Positions 13,184 to 19,717 of a stretch of 39,072 nucleotides of DNA are shown here, one piece after another. The position numbers were made by a program, and so were the translations under genes. The stretch is from the IMG/VR virus record IMGVR_UViG_3300025085_000069, positions 1-39,072 of that record; one strand, 5' to 3'. The notes below the pieces were generated by a model that had not been told where the DNA came from, searched no databases, and was given only the letters and a program-made list of their open reading frames with translations. Source of the stretch: a virus. Position 1 is the stretch's first letter. The number at the start of each line of letters is the position of its first letter.

Positions 13184-13314
13184 GCGAATATACGCCAAGA
13201 GAATTAATTACCAAAAGCGTTACCAAGGTATGTTCCGAGTTTGGACATAGGTATTCACTAAAGTCTTGCACGACCTGTAAGCAAAACCGTTCTTCTACGG
13301 AACAAAAGGTGTAA
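13180..13314 (+). CDS. Small Cys/His protein, 44 aa
   Basis: ATG 13180 lies in an ATGA overlap with GGAGGAG upstream. The product MSEYTPRELITKSV...CSEFGHRYSLKSCTTCKQNR has one Cys-His pair and a CxxC, enough for a zinc knuckle. The function is unknown. Confidence 0.52.
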   Translation: MSEYTPRELITKSVTKVCSEFGHRYSLKSCTTCKQNRSSTEQKV

Positions 13315-13394
13315 GCAGAAAACAACAGCCCGTTATCCGTGCGACCCTCGGCACGATAGCATGACCCAAAAGACAGGGAATGTAGGGATATATG

Positions 13395-13429
13395 GGAGTC
13401 CAGTAGGAAGGGTAAAACTACTGGGCTCC
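13395..13429 (+). terminator. Long hairpin after 12995-13314
   Basis: GGAGTCCAGTAG (13395-13406) pairs with CTACTGGGCTCC (13418-13429) with one G-U pair, an 11-base loop and a 12-bp stem. It lies 80 bases after the stop and 14 before control element 5. Either a terminator or a structured RNA end. Confidence 0.45.
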
Positions 13430-13442
13430 AACGGGGTATTGT

Positions 13443-13487
13443 CAAAGTCAAACCATATGGTAACATCAACTTTGAGGTGTACCCTAT
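13443..13487 (+). promoter_or_regulatory. Control element 5
   Basis: CAAAGT (13443-13448), ACCATATGGT (13452-13461), ACTTTG (13469-13474) and ACCCTAT (13481-13487), with the last about 27 bases from the palindrome centre. CCCT of the motif can pair with AGGG directly before the start codon at 13511. Confidence 0.55.
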
Positions 13488-13510
13488 CAAAATAGTGTAG
13501 ATGCTAGGGC

Positions 13511-13816
13511 ATGTCTAAGATTTCGCAAGACGCCGCCCGAGCCTTTGAGTATCGCCAACCCTTCAACCGAGGTAATACACAAGTTAAGGTTATTGAGTTT
13601 CAACAACCTTACAGGCACGAAGAGGTTCAACTTTTTCTTCATGGCAACCTCATCGCTTGGGATGGTGACCATGGGCGTTTCGTTCAAACTGCCGGTTGGC
13701 CTACGCAGACCACCAAGAGCCGCCTTAACGCCCTCCTTGGCGTTGAAATCAAGACGGTTAAGGGTCAATTAATGCTCAACTCTCACCCTTGGGATGGGGA
13801 GCAGAGCCCTGTCTAG
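13511..13816 (+). CDS. Hypothetical protein, 101 aa, single-gene unit
   Basis: ATG 13511 follows CTAGGGC. The sequence ARAFEYRQPFNRGNTQVKVIEFQQ...EEVQLFLHGNLIAWDGDHGRFVQTAGWPTQTTKSRLNALLGVEIKTVKGQLML resembles short phage proteins that have the GxPTxTTxxRLNALLxxxG pattern, a small uncharacterised viral family. Codons are G+C-rich. It has its own control element and a UUCG hairpin, like 11658-11960. The biochemical role is unknown. Confidence 0.68.
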   Translation: MSKISQDAARAFEYRQPFNRGNTQVKVIEFQQPYRHEEVQLFLHGNLIAWDGDHGRFVQTAGWPTQTTKSRLNALLGVEIKTVKGQLMLNSHPWDGEQSPV

Positions 13817-13817
13817 C

Positions 13818-13829
13818 GCCCTTCGGGGC
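13818..13829 (+). terminator. UUCG-tetraloop hairpin after 13511-13816
   Basis: GCCC-TTCG-GGGC one base after the stop codon, identical to the hairpin at 11962-11973 and in the same position relative to the stop. Confidence 0.5.
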
Positions 13830-13835
13830 CTAACT

Positions 13836-13896
13836 CAAAGTTTACAACCATATGCTTTGCACTCAAATTTTTTAATTTTAGTAATACTATTATATG
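13836..13896 (+). promoter_or_regulatory. Degenerate control element 6 and TATA-like box
   Basis: CAAAGT (13836) and ACCATATG (13847-13854) are recognisable but the right half is altered. About 35 bases on, TATTATATGC (13888-13896) in an A+T-rich stretch resembles an archaeal TATA box (compare the minus-strand box near 8750). It could serve 14052-14276 and the late block. Confidence 0.4.
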
Positions 13897-13923
13897 CTTT
13901 CTAAACACTATAATTGTTATAAT

Positions 13924-14016
13924 ATGCGTGTTTTTGTAGTAAAATTAAGGTTTTTTAAGGTTAGCAGTAGTAATACGGCACCAACTTCGCAACACATTAC
14001 ACTCCGATTATGTTAA
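13924..14016 (+). CDS. Possible 30-aa small protein
   Basis: Short frame (MRVFVVKLRFFKVSS... ending ITLRLC) downstream of the TATA-like box. Its last 22 bases closely match the end of the small tagged gene at 17416-17520. There is no ribosome site and composition alone cannot show coding; a leaderless transcript would be needed. Weak call. Confidence 0.22.
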   Translation: MRVFVVKLRFFKVSSSNTAPTSQHITLRLC

Positions 14017-14051
14017 GTAGTTATCACCCCTGCCATTGAACAAGTCTCGCC

Positions 14052-14276
14052 ATGACATCTCAAGATAACATCTACAATCTCTTTAATGAAATACATCAAG
14101 ACCTAAAATATATTTTAGATAAATACAATAGTAGCAAACTTAGCAAGACGGATAACGCCAAATTACAACAAATAGTAAAACAATTACAACTGCTAAGAAT
14201 AGAAATTAATAGAACACTAGATACACAAAGACAAAGTAAAGAACAACAGAACTTAAGTCAATACTTCAATAACTAG
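14052..14276 (+). CDS. Small coiled-coil protein, 74 aa
   Basis: Gln/Asn/Lys-rich helical protein (EIHQDLKYILDKYNSSKLSKTDNAKLQQIVKQLQLLRIEINRTLD). It has heptad leucines and no catalytic motif. It stands alone between the degenerate control element and the late block. A strong ribosome site is absent. Function unknown. Confidence 0.6.
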   Translation: MTSQDNIYNLFNEIHQDLKYILDKYNSSKLSKTDNAKLQQIVKQLQLLRIEINRTLDTQRQSKEQQNLSQYFNN

Positions 14277-14333
14277 TAGCATTTTTATCCTGTAAATACA
14301 ATAAATAGTAGAAAAAAAGGCGGCATAGTGGTA

Positions 14334-14368
14334 AAAAAATTCCGAGAAATTTTTTGAATATTTTTAGG
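14334..14368 (+). repeat. Intergenic ATTCCGAG repeat, copy 1
   Basis: ATTCCGAGAAATTTTTTGA before the first tagged gene. Related copies lie at 14660, 15054 and 15303. In frame it would read K-F-R-E-I-F-stop, like the real C-terminus at 15054, so it looks like the leftover end of a lost gene. Confidence 0.5.
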
Positions 14369-14376
14369 GTGATATT

Positions 14377-14661
14377 GTGAATTGGAGAACCGTTCTAAAA
14401 CAAGACGAGGAATTCTCCAAAGAATCTCTTGCTCAATTGGGTAAGAAAATGTCTGTTGGAGCAATTGGCATATTTGACATAGCAGAAAATTTTGAGCGTG
14501 AAGGTTTTCAAGTTGAATATATAGATTCTAATAAGGGAGAAAGCCCTGATGGTGTTTCAGTATCTAAAGACGGAAAACTGCTAGGCTCAATCTTCTATAA
14601 GATATTTGGCGGAGAGTTGTTGGGGAATGTTAATCCTGTAGAGAGTGTGATTTCTTCGTAA
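14377..14661 (+). CDS. W-ILK-tagged small protein, 94 aa
   Basis: GTG start behind AGGGTGAT. The N-terminus MNWRTVLKQDEEF is the recurring tag of this region. The rest contains a helix (ESLAQLGKKMSVGAIGIFDIAENFEREGF) and strands (VEYIDSNKGESPDGVSVSKDGKLLGSIFYKIFGGELLG). The body matches no family that I know. It is the first tagged gene of the late block. Confidence 0.7.
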   Translation: MNWRTVLKQDEEFSKESLAQLGKKMSVGAIGIFDIAENFEREGFQVEYIDSNKGESPDGVSVSKDGKLLGSIFYKIFGGELLGNVNPVESVISS

Positions 14662-14696
14662 AAATTCCGAGTGATTTTTGAAATATTTTTAGGTGA
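14660..14696 (+). repeat. Intergenic ATTCCGAG repeat, copy 2
   Basis: Starts at the stop codon of 14377-14661 and runs ATTCCGAGTGATTTTTGA then AT-rich sequence up to the GGTGAG ribosome site of the next gene. The 3' part (ATATTTTTAGG) also matches copy 1. Confidence 0.5.
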
Positions 14697-14701
14697 GCAA
14701 A

Positions 14702-15076
14702 ATGAGTTGGGAAACTGTGTTGAAGGAATTTGGCGAGTATGGCTTTCCCGTAGGTGATGAGCGTAATGAGAAATCACGGGTGGCTAATGAGAGATTTAAT
14801 AAAGAAATAAGAGAGATTGCGGGGAGGGTTGCTAATTCCTTATCTATGGTGGAGGATTTAGAAGTGGTTAGGAGAAAAACTGATAGCGGTTTGGAAAGAC
14901 CTATCGGGCTTCTTTTTGACAACCTCGCTGATTTACTAGAGGCAAAAGCCGATTTTATAATGGAGGCTATTGAAATTGAGGGAGATACTTTAGATTCTAG
15001 AAGAACAAGACCTTCTTTAGATGAAGCGGTGAAAAATATGCGGGAATTGGCAAAAAAATTCCGAGCCAAATTTTGA
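14702..15076 (+). CDS. W-ILK-tagged small helical protein, 124 aa
   Basis: ATG 14702 behind AGGTGAG; an upstream GTG at 14693 is in frame but overlaps the ribosome site. Tag MSWETVLKEFGEYG, then a long helical region (RVANERFNKEIREIAGRVANSLSMVEDLEVV...LFDNLADLLEAKADFIMEAIEIEGD) ending in ELAKKFRAKF. The end codes through repeat copy 3. No known family. Confidence 0.7.
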   Translation: MSWETVLKEFGEYGFPVGDERNEKSRVANERFNKEIREIAGRVANSLSMVEDLEVVRRKTDSGLERPIGLLFDNLADLLEAKADFIMEAIEIEGDTLDSRRTRPSLDEAVKNMRELAKKFRAKF

Positions 15077-15079
15077 GAA
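15054..15079 (+). repeat. 26-bp direct repeat, copy 3 (coding end of 14702-15076)
   Basis: Identical over 26 bases to 15303-15328. Here it encodes the last residues K-F-R-A-K-F and the stop, whereas the other exact copy is intergenic. Confidence 0.6.
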
Positions 15080-15091
15080 AAAGTGATTGTT

Positions 15092-15304
15092 ATGTGGGAA
15101 AAAATCTTAAAATATCTGTCCGATGCTCCGAGAGATGTTGGTGAAAAAATTGACCAATTAAAAGAGGATATTGACGACTACCGAGCATTTGTGTATAAAC
15201 TATCAAGGGCCGAATATTTAAGTGAATATGAACAAGAAGCCTTTTCTGAAATGACTCAACTGTTTAATAAACTTACAAAACTTATGGATGATATTTACGA
15301 ATAA
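15092..15304 (+). CDS. W-ILK-tagged small protein, 70 aa
   Basis: ATG 15092 behind AGTGATT; GTG 15083 is an alternative. Tag MWEKILKYLSDAP, then helices (DVGEKIDQLKEDIDDYRAFVYKLSRAEYL and EAFSEMTQLFNKLTKLMDDIYE). Helical hairpin-like, no family match. It lies between the two exact 26-bp repeats and so could be an inserted cassette. Confidence 0.68.
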   Translation: MWEKILKYLSDAPRDVGEKIDQLKEDIDDYRAFVYKLSRAEYLSEYEQEAFSEMTQLFNKLTKLMDDIYE

Positions 15305-15328
15305 AATTCCGAGCCAAATTTTGAGAAA
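15303..15328 (+). repeat. 26-bp direct repeat, copy 4 (intergenic)
   Basis: Exact copy of 15054-15079, placed after the TAA of 15092-15304. Its frame would again read K-F-R-A-K-F-stop but is cut off from any start. Confidence 0.6.
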
Positions 15329-15341
15329 TTTAGGTGATATT

Positions 15342-15596
15342 ATGTGGAAAGATGAGATTAAAAAGCAGGAATATAATGAAGCCGACTTCTTTATGACGGA
15401 AGAAGCAGTTGAGGGGAAAGTTGGAGAAAAAATACAAGAAATGTATAGTATGGCGGAAGAACTATCTAAAATGCAGAACATTTTGAGTAGCCCCGACTTT
15501 CAACGAGGTTTTCCAAAGTATTCATTGAAAGAAATTGAGAAGGCTGTAAAGGGACTAGGTATGGCCGTTAGTGCTATGGAGAGTTTTCCTTCGTGA
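15342..15596 (+). CDS. MWKDEIKK-tagged small protein, 84 aa
   Basis: ATG 15342 behind TAGGTGAT. Tag variant MWKDEIKKQEYNE, followed by helices (EEAVEGKVGEKIQEMYSMAEELSKMQNILSS and KEIEKAVKGLGMAVSAMESF). The same eight-residue start occurs at 15613 and 15827 with nearly the same DNA, although the bodies differ. Confidence 0.68.
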   Translation: MWKDEIKKQEYNEADFFMTEEAVEGKVGEKIQEMYSMAEELSKMQNILSSPDFQRGFPKYSLKEIEKAVKGLGMAVSAMESFPS

Positions 15597-15612
15597 AAGA
15601 GGATGTGAGATT

Positions 15613-15810
15613 ATGTGGAAAGATGAAATTAAGAAACAAAGGTCAGATGAACAGCAAACTAGAATGGACGCTATGGATTTTGCTGAAACTATTATAAGCA
15701 GAATTGAAGCAGAACTTGCTAGGAATTCCCTTAAAGTAGATAAAGATAGGCTCTTAGAATTTAGACAAACCCTAAGAGAATTGTTCTTAGAAGCCGCCGG
15801 ATTAGAATAA
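15613..15810 (+). CDS. MWKDEIKK-tagged small protein, 65 aa
   Basis: ATG 15613 behind GATGTGAG. Tag MWKDEIKKQRSDEQQ, followed by a single long helical region (ETIISRIEAELARNSLKVDKDRLLEFRQTLRELFLEAAGLE). No family recognised. One of three neighbouring copies of this tag variant. Confidence 0.66.
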   Translation: MWKDEIKKQRSDEQQTRMDAMDFAETIISRIEAELARNSLKVDKDRLLEFRQTLRELFLEAAGLE

Positions 15811-15826
15811 AATTGGGAGTGATATT

Positions 15827-16135
15827 ATGTGGAAAGACGAGATTAGGAAAAACATAAGATTTGTAGATAAAGAGGACGATGTAGAGATTACTACTACAAA
15901 TTTGCTTGCCCCAAGCAGACTTGTAGATGCTAAAATTGCTGAACAATTCTCAAGCCTACACAAAGACCTGCAAAGAATGGGGCCTAATATTTTAGAATCG
16001 GCACTTAGGATTTACAATGAAAATGTCGGCCCTAATGGTAAACCAATTGACATTTCTGTTAGTGAATTAATCCCATTGTTGCATCAATTAGAAATGGCTA
16101 TGAGAGGCTATGTTCAGTATTTTGAGCGAAACTAG
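15827..16135 (+). CDS. MWKDEIRK-tagged small protein, 102 aa
   Basis: ATG 15827 behind GGGAGTGAT. Tag MWKDEIRKNIRFVD. The C-terminal part (SELIPLLHQLEMAMRGYVQYFERN) resembles the end of the 15342 protein (KEIEKAVKGLGMAVSAMESF) in helix pattern, so the two may share an ancestor. Function unknown. Confidence 0.68.
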   Translation: MWKDEIRKNIRFVDKEDDVEITTTNLLAPSRLVDAKIAEQFSSLHKDLQRMGPNILESALRIYNENVGPNGKPIDISVSELIPLLHQLEMAMRGYVQYFERN

Positions 16136-16153
16136 GTTTGAGACTGTGATAAA

Positions 16154-16393
16154 ATGTCCGATTGGCGAGCCGAGTTAGCAAGAGATGGTATCACCTCTCG
16201 TCAAAAAAGGTTAATTTTTGATATTTTGACTGGTGGTTCGGAGATTTCGCTAAAAGGTATTGTTGAAGGCTTAACAAATCGGGGAATGAAGCGGGTTACT
16301 AAGTCAAAAATTAGAAAATATTTAATCAATGAGCCAAAAATTACGAAAAAGACTGATATTCATAATCAAACAATTTACAAAATAGTGGAGTGA
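16154..16393 (+). CDS. Tagged winged-helix protein, 79 aa
   Basis: Starts MSDWRAELARDG, a looser form of the tag, followed by a winged-helix-like domain (TSRQKRLIFDILTGGSEISLKGIVEGLTNRGMKRVTKSKIRKYLINEPKI and strands DIHNQTIYKIVE). It is probably DNA-binding. If the tag delivers proteins into the virion, this could be an injected regulator; that is conjecture. Confidence 0.62.
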   Translation: MSDWRAELARDGITSRQKRLIFDILTGGSEISLKGIVEGLTNRGMKRVTKSKIRKYLINEPKITKKTDIHNQTIYKIVE

Positions 16394-16399
16394 CTATAA

Positions 16400-16864
16400 A
16401 TGTGGTTTGACATTCTAAAATCGGTTGAATTGATGGCCGAAAGTAGTGTTTTGAGCCGCATGGAGGGTGCAAAATCGGCTGTTGAGAAGGGTTATCCTTC
16501 AATTATTACGCCATTAACGCTTGTTGTCAAGAAAGAAGGCGAAAAATTGGTTGCTTACACTTCATTTAGCGATTTTGGTGACTTTTTCTTTGTTGGTAAT
16601 TCGTATACTGTTCCGGATGAGCAAGGAAAGGGCTACTATTCGCAAGTTATGTCATCTAGAAATGATTACACGAAGGGAAAACCGAGAGTTACGCTTTTGA
16701 ATCCTTTAGATGATAGGTCTATTTCTGTTACGAGAACAATGGTTCGGCGTGGCGGAGGTAAAGAGATACAATCTTATGATGATGTTAGCGATTTTATGAA
16801 GAAAAAGGACTACGATGGTATGTTTTCTACAGGATTGATTGGATTTAGGTATCCGGTTTTGTGA
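16400..16864 (+). CDS. Tagged GNAT-like acetyltransferase, 154 aa
   Basis: Tag MWFDILKSVELM at the start, then a GNAT-like core: strands LTLVVKKEGEKLVAYTSFSD, then SYTVPDEQGKGYYSQVMSSR, which matches the acetyl-CoA-binding motif A pattern (V-P-x-x-Q/R-G-K-G-Y). RVTLLNPLDDRSISVTRTMVRRGG follows. The substrate is unknown. A packaged or host-modifying acetyltransferase is an attractive reading given the tag, but not shown. Motif A is good; the rest is divergent. Confidence 0.62.
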   Translation: MWFDILKSVELMAESSVLSRMEGAKSAVEKGYPSIITPLTLVVKKEGEKLVAYTSFSDFGDFFFVGNSYTVPDEQGKGYYSQVMSSRNDYTKGKPRVTLLNPLDDRSISVTRTMVRRGGGKEIQSYDDVSDFMKKKDYDGMFSTGLIGFRYPVL

Positions 16865-16867
16865 GGT

Positions 16868-17413
16868 ATGACTATGAAAGTAAAAAACAGGCAAGAATTG
16901 ATAGATTCTTTTTCGGAAGGTAAGCCGGAAATGCGAGAGGTTGTAGCCGAGCGAGACGATGTTGCTCAAGTGGATGAAGATTCTTTCAAGGATTTTTGTT
17001 GTAGGAAGGCACATGGCGAAACGATTGAATTATTGGAGGATATTCTTGCTAAATATAAGAAAGGGGAGCCTAGACCGCCGTTTGAAGGCGCATTAAATAT
17101 GTTAAAGAACAATCCTTCTTGTGATTTGGTCAAAGAGTATTTGATGCAAATATCAAAGAGAAAGAAGTATGGTAAAACAATTCCTAATCCTCAAAATAAA
17201 AAGATAAATCCTTTTGTTATTAGAGCGGGAGAAATCCTTGATGATTTAGAGCGTTGCGAAGGCATGAAGAAATCTTGGTTTCAACAATTGAAGAAAGAGG
17301 AAGAGACCGAAAAGGTAGCGGGAGCGATAACTACTTCAAGTGTTGCCCATTCACATCTCTTTAAGCCGACTTACGGAAAGCGCCGTAAGCGTAAGAAAAA
17401 GAAGGAGGAGTGA
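16868..17413 (+). CDS. Hypothetical protein with internal tag-like motif, 181 aa
   Basis: Starts at ATG 16868 or 16874, after GTGAGGT. The first two-thirds is helical (ETIELLEDILAKYKKGEPRPPFEGALNML...). At about residue 138 the sequence KKSWFQQLKKEEE copies the W-xx-LKxE tag, and a very basic tail follows (GKRRKRKKKKEE). It may be a fusion of an untagged protein with a tagged one. No family recognised. Confidence 0.65.
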   Translation: MTMKVKNRQELIDSFSEGKPEMREVVAERDDVAQVDEDSFKDFCCRKAHGETIELLEDILAKYKKGEPRPPFEGALNMLKNNPSCDLVKEYLMQISKRKKYGKTIPNPQNKKINPFVIRAGEILDDLERCEGMKKSWFQQLKKEEETEKVAGAITTSSVAHSHLFKPTYGKRRKRKKKKEE

Positions 17414-17415
17414 GA

Positions 17416-17520
17416 ATGAGTTGGAGAAACGCCATTAAAAAAAGGAAAGAGTTAGGGACACATGAACATGGCGTTCAACAAGAAGATTTGCCAACCACGA
17501 TTGCACTCCGGATATGTTAA
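17416..17520 (+). CDS. Very short tagged protein, 34 aa
   Basis: ATG 17416 follows GGAGGAGTGAGA. It encodes MSWRNAIKKRKELG and 20 more residues ending in IALRIC. It is little more than the tag plus a tail and may be a decayed gene or a bare tag. The last 22 bases nearly match 13996-14017. Confidence 0.5.
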   Translation: MSWRNAIKKRKELGTHEHGVQQEDLPTTIALRIC

Positions 17521-17558
17521 GAGAAATGCAATTCCAATTAGATAATAGGTGAGGAAGT

Positions 17559-18560
17559 ATGGCAAAGAAAGTGCAGAAGGTCACCGCTAAGGTTGGAGAT
17601 GCTACTCTAGAAAGAAGAGGTACAATCAGTTTTCCCGAAAAATACAAAAAATGGGAGAATCAATGTAGGAATCTTGGGCCGAGTAAAATTGGTGGTAAGG
17701 TGTCTTTATTGGCTTGGCTAAAAAAACACGGAGAACCTTCTAAAAAAGCGTCTAGGGCTAATTCTCCTAATACTGGTCTTTCGGGGATGGGTGTCACAAT
17801 AGATAAGATTAATGAAATTCTCAATAATCGTCTCAATGGAATTTACTACGAAAAAGATGTTGAAGATTTTGAGGATATTCTAGATGATTTATCGGTGTAT
17901 GATAGCGGTGGAGACCTTGACCCTGCTATGATTCCTTTCACCACTTACCCAACAAGAAGTGGTAAGGTCATCCCCGATGCAGAGTCAATCACTATTTATG
18001 GTCACTATATTGACGAATATTTTGAAGCAAAAGGTTGGGGAGGAACAGGAAGCCCGAAGGCTAGTGCCGCAAAAGGATGGCTTAGTCAGACAGCAGGTGA
18101 GGGAAATCCTCCGATTAAGCAAGCCATTTTTGGTGGGCCTTTATTTGGGGCTGGTCTAAGCCTAAAAGAAATTATTGAGGTTGCCATTAAGGAAATTAAC
18201 AATATCGGTTATATTCTTGAAGTTAAGACGGGTCGTTCTCCTGTAGCGTTGGTCAATGTTCCATCGTTTAGAAGTAAGTTGGCTGGTGCTGTTCGTTCTT
18301 CTTTAGTGGATGGAAACATTAGCGTTAAGCAAGTGCAGAGCAAGATGAACAATGTTCCGTTCAAGATTGAAGGGGATAAAGAGAAGGCTTTCGTTGCGGC
18401 TTATTCCAAGACTCAAGGTGTTGCTGGCGAGTTTGAGGCTTTTGAAGTAAACATGAGTCCGGCCAATACAAAGAAGGTTATTGAGACTTGGATGTCTACT
18501 TCTAGAGGTGTCAAGGAACGAGACATTGTGAAGTCTTGGGTTGATATTGTGAGGGTTTGA
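17559..18560 (+). CDS. Hypothetical protein, 333 aa
   Basis: ATG 17559 behind AGGTGAGG. It has no tag. A basic N-terminus (AKKVQKVTAKVG) is followed by an acidic middle (KDVEDFEDILDDLSVYDSGGDLD), then Gly-rich segments and helices. No family is recognised. The position upstream of the small terminase candidate suggests a structural or packaging role. Confidence 0.7.
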   Translation: MAKKVQKVTAKVGDATLERRGTISFPEKYKKWENQCRNLGPSKIGGKVSLLAWLKKHGEPSKKASRANSPNTGLSGMGVTIDKINEILNNRLNGIYYEKDVEDFEDILDDLSVYDSGGDLDPAMIPFTTYPTRSGKVIPDAESITIYGHYIDEYFEAKGWGGTGSPKASAAKGWLSQTAGEGNPPIKQAIFGGPLFGAGLSLKEIIEVAIKEINNIGYILEVKTGRSPVALVNVPSFRSKLAGAVRSSLVDGNISVKQVQSKMNNVPFKIEGDKEKAFVAAYSKTQGVAGEFEAFEVNMSPANTKKVIETWMSTSRGVKERDIVKSWVDIVRV

Positions 18561-18561
18561 T

Positions 18562-18789
18562 ATGTGGAAGAAAATTTTGAAGAGCGAAAAGGAATACATT
18601 GTCATAAGCCAGCCTTATGAAAATGAATTTAATCAAAAAGAGATTGCTGTTGGATGGGGATATGGTGATGGGGGAGAAGGCCCCGAAATCGCTACATTTA
18701 CCGATAAGAGCCGAGAGGATGTTCACGATTGGGTAGAGGATTGGTTAAAGAGAAATCAGTATAAAAGAATTGATATTGAATACGAGTGA
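18562..18789 (+). CDS. W-ILK-tagged small protein, 75 aa
   Basis: ATG 18562, one base after the upstream stop. Tag MWKKILKSEKEY, then strands (IVISQPYENEFNQKEIAVGWGYGDGGEGPEIATFTDKSRED) and a helix (VHDWVEDWLKRNQY). A compact beta-alpha protein with no family match. Confidence 0.68.
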   Translation: MWKKILKSEKEYIVISQPYENEFNQKEIAVGWGYGDGGEGPEIATFTDKSREDVHDWVEDWLKRNQYKRIDIEYE

Positions 18790-18798
18790 GGAAATAGC

Positions 18799-19452
18799 AT
18801 GAGAAGAAAAAGTTGCTCTTTCTGCCAACATGAAAATGTTGATGCTCTAGAAAAGGAGTTGGAAGAGTGCCTTATCGCTTGTGATGATTTAGACCAAAGA
18901 GAAGGCTGGCGTAGTGGAACTGCCGCCCAACACCAACGAAACCACATGGGCGACTATGTGAGCAGTAGTAATCCTAAATGTAAACTCTGCACCGACCCTA
19001 TGCGAAAGCAGTATGAAACAGGGCTGAGTGAAGGCAGACTTGAGACTCAAATCGTTGCAGATATTTTGGAAACTTCTAAGGAGCAGATTCAGCGCCACAT
19101 GAAACATCATCTTGCTCCTCTTGTTCAAGAGTCTGCGGCTACAATTATTGCCAAGAAGGAAGTCAATGAGGTGGATATGTTGGCAAACAACCTTACGGTG
19201 CTGGATGATAAACTCACAGAGATTGCTTCACGGGATGATTTGGATGCTAAGGAGTTAGATGCTTTGGTTAAGTTGGCTAGAGAAATCCGTGAGTCGTTGA
19301 AATACATGATGGAATTCAAGGGCAAACTTGTGCATAAGAGGCAGGATACGATTATCATTGCACAGATGCAAATTGTTCAAGAGGTTTTAGCGCAGGGTCA
19401 TCCGGAAGTTTGGCTTGATGTTAAGAAGAAAATGCAGGAGAGATTACAATGA
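18799..19452 (+). CDS. terS: Candidate terminase small subunit, zinc-finger type, 217 aa
   Basis: Would recognise viral DNA for packaging with the large terminase. It has an N-terminal CxxC (CSFC), then CKLCTDPMRKQYETGLSEGRLETQIVADILETSKEQIQRHMKHHL, a Cys-plus-helix-turn-helix pattern common to small terminase-like proteins of environmental tailed viruses. The C-terminus (LDALVKLAREIRESLKYMMEFKGKLV and following helix) suits oligomerisation. It precedes the large terminase with five genes between. Family call by pattern; moderate certainty. Its last 16 bases are copied downstream as repeats. Confidence 0.62.
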   Translation: MRRKSCSFCQHENVDALEKELEECLIACDDLDQREGWRSGTAAQHQRNHMGDYVSSSNPKCKLCTDPMRKQYETGLSEGRLETQIVADILETSKEQIQRHMKHHLAPLVQESAATIIAKKEVNEVDMLANNLTVLDDKLTEIASRDDLDAKELDALVKLAREIRESLKYMMEFKGKLVHKRQDTIIIAQMQIVQEVLAQGHPEVWLDVKKKMQERLQ

Positions 19453-19460
19453 GTTGGAAA
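19436..19460 (+). repeat. 25-bp junction repeat, copy A
   Basis: Contains the end of 18799-19452 (GAGAGATTACA...) and the first codons of the next gene (TGAGTTGGAAA). Copies B (19693-19717) and C (19911-19935) match except for the A/G that makes the start codon ATG or GTG. Confidence 0.65.
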
Positions 19461-19694
19461 AAAATATTGAAACAAGATGAAATATCTCGAATGAAAGATT
19501 CTCTAAACGCTAATATGGATTTATTTAATGATTATTTTAAAAAAATGGAAGAGTTAATGGGTTCCCTTGAGTCTCAACAAATAGAAAAAGCAGAAAAACT
19601 TTGGACGGATATGCAAGGCATGGTAAAAGATGTTGAGGGCTTAGGCTTACACAAAAATATTCACGCTTACTTAAACAGGATTATTTTAGACTAG
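19449..19694 (+). CDS. W-ILK-tagged small protein, 81 aa
   Basis: ATG 19449 overlaps the stop of the small terminase candidate (ATGA). Tag MSWKKILKQDE, followed by helices (MDLFNDYFKKMEELMGSLESQQIEKAEKLWTDMQGMVKDVEGLGL). It is flanked by junction repeats A and B. Confidence 0.68.
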   Translation: MSWKKILKQDEISRMKDSLNANMDLFNDYFKKMEELMGSLESQQIEKAEKLWTDMQGMVKDVEGLGLHKNIHAYLNRIILD

Positions 19695-19717
19695 GAGAGA
19701 TTACAGTGAGTTGGAAA
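19693..19717 (+). repeat. 25-bp junction repeat, copy B
   Basis: Lies at the TAG of 19449-19694 and holds GAGAGATTACAG plus the first codons of the next tagged gene. The left half is a non-coding copy of the terminase gene's end. Confidence 0.65.

Noticed and set aside
13372-13500. 45-codon frame starting MTQKTGNVG
   Set aside because: Crosses the long hairpin and control element 5, so it is more likely untranslated.
14334-15328. CRISPR-like array
   Set aside because: The ATTCCGAG repeats are few, imperfect and separated by genes, not by uniform spacers.
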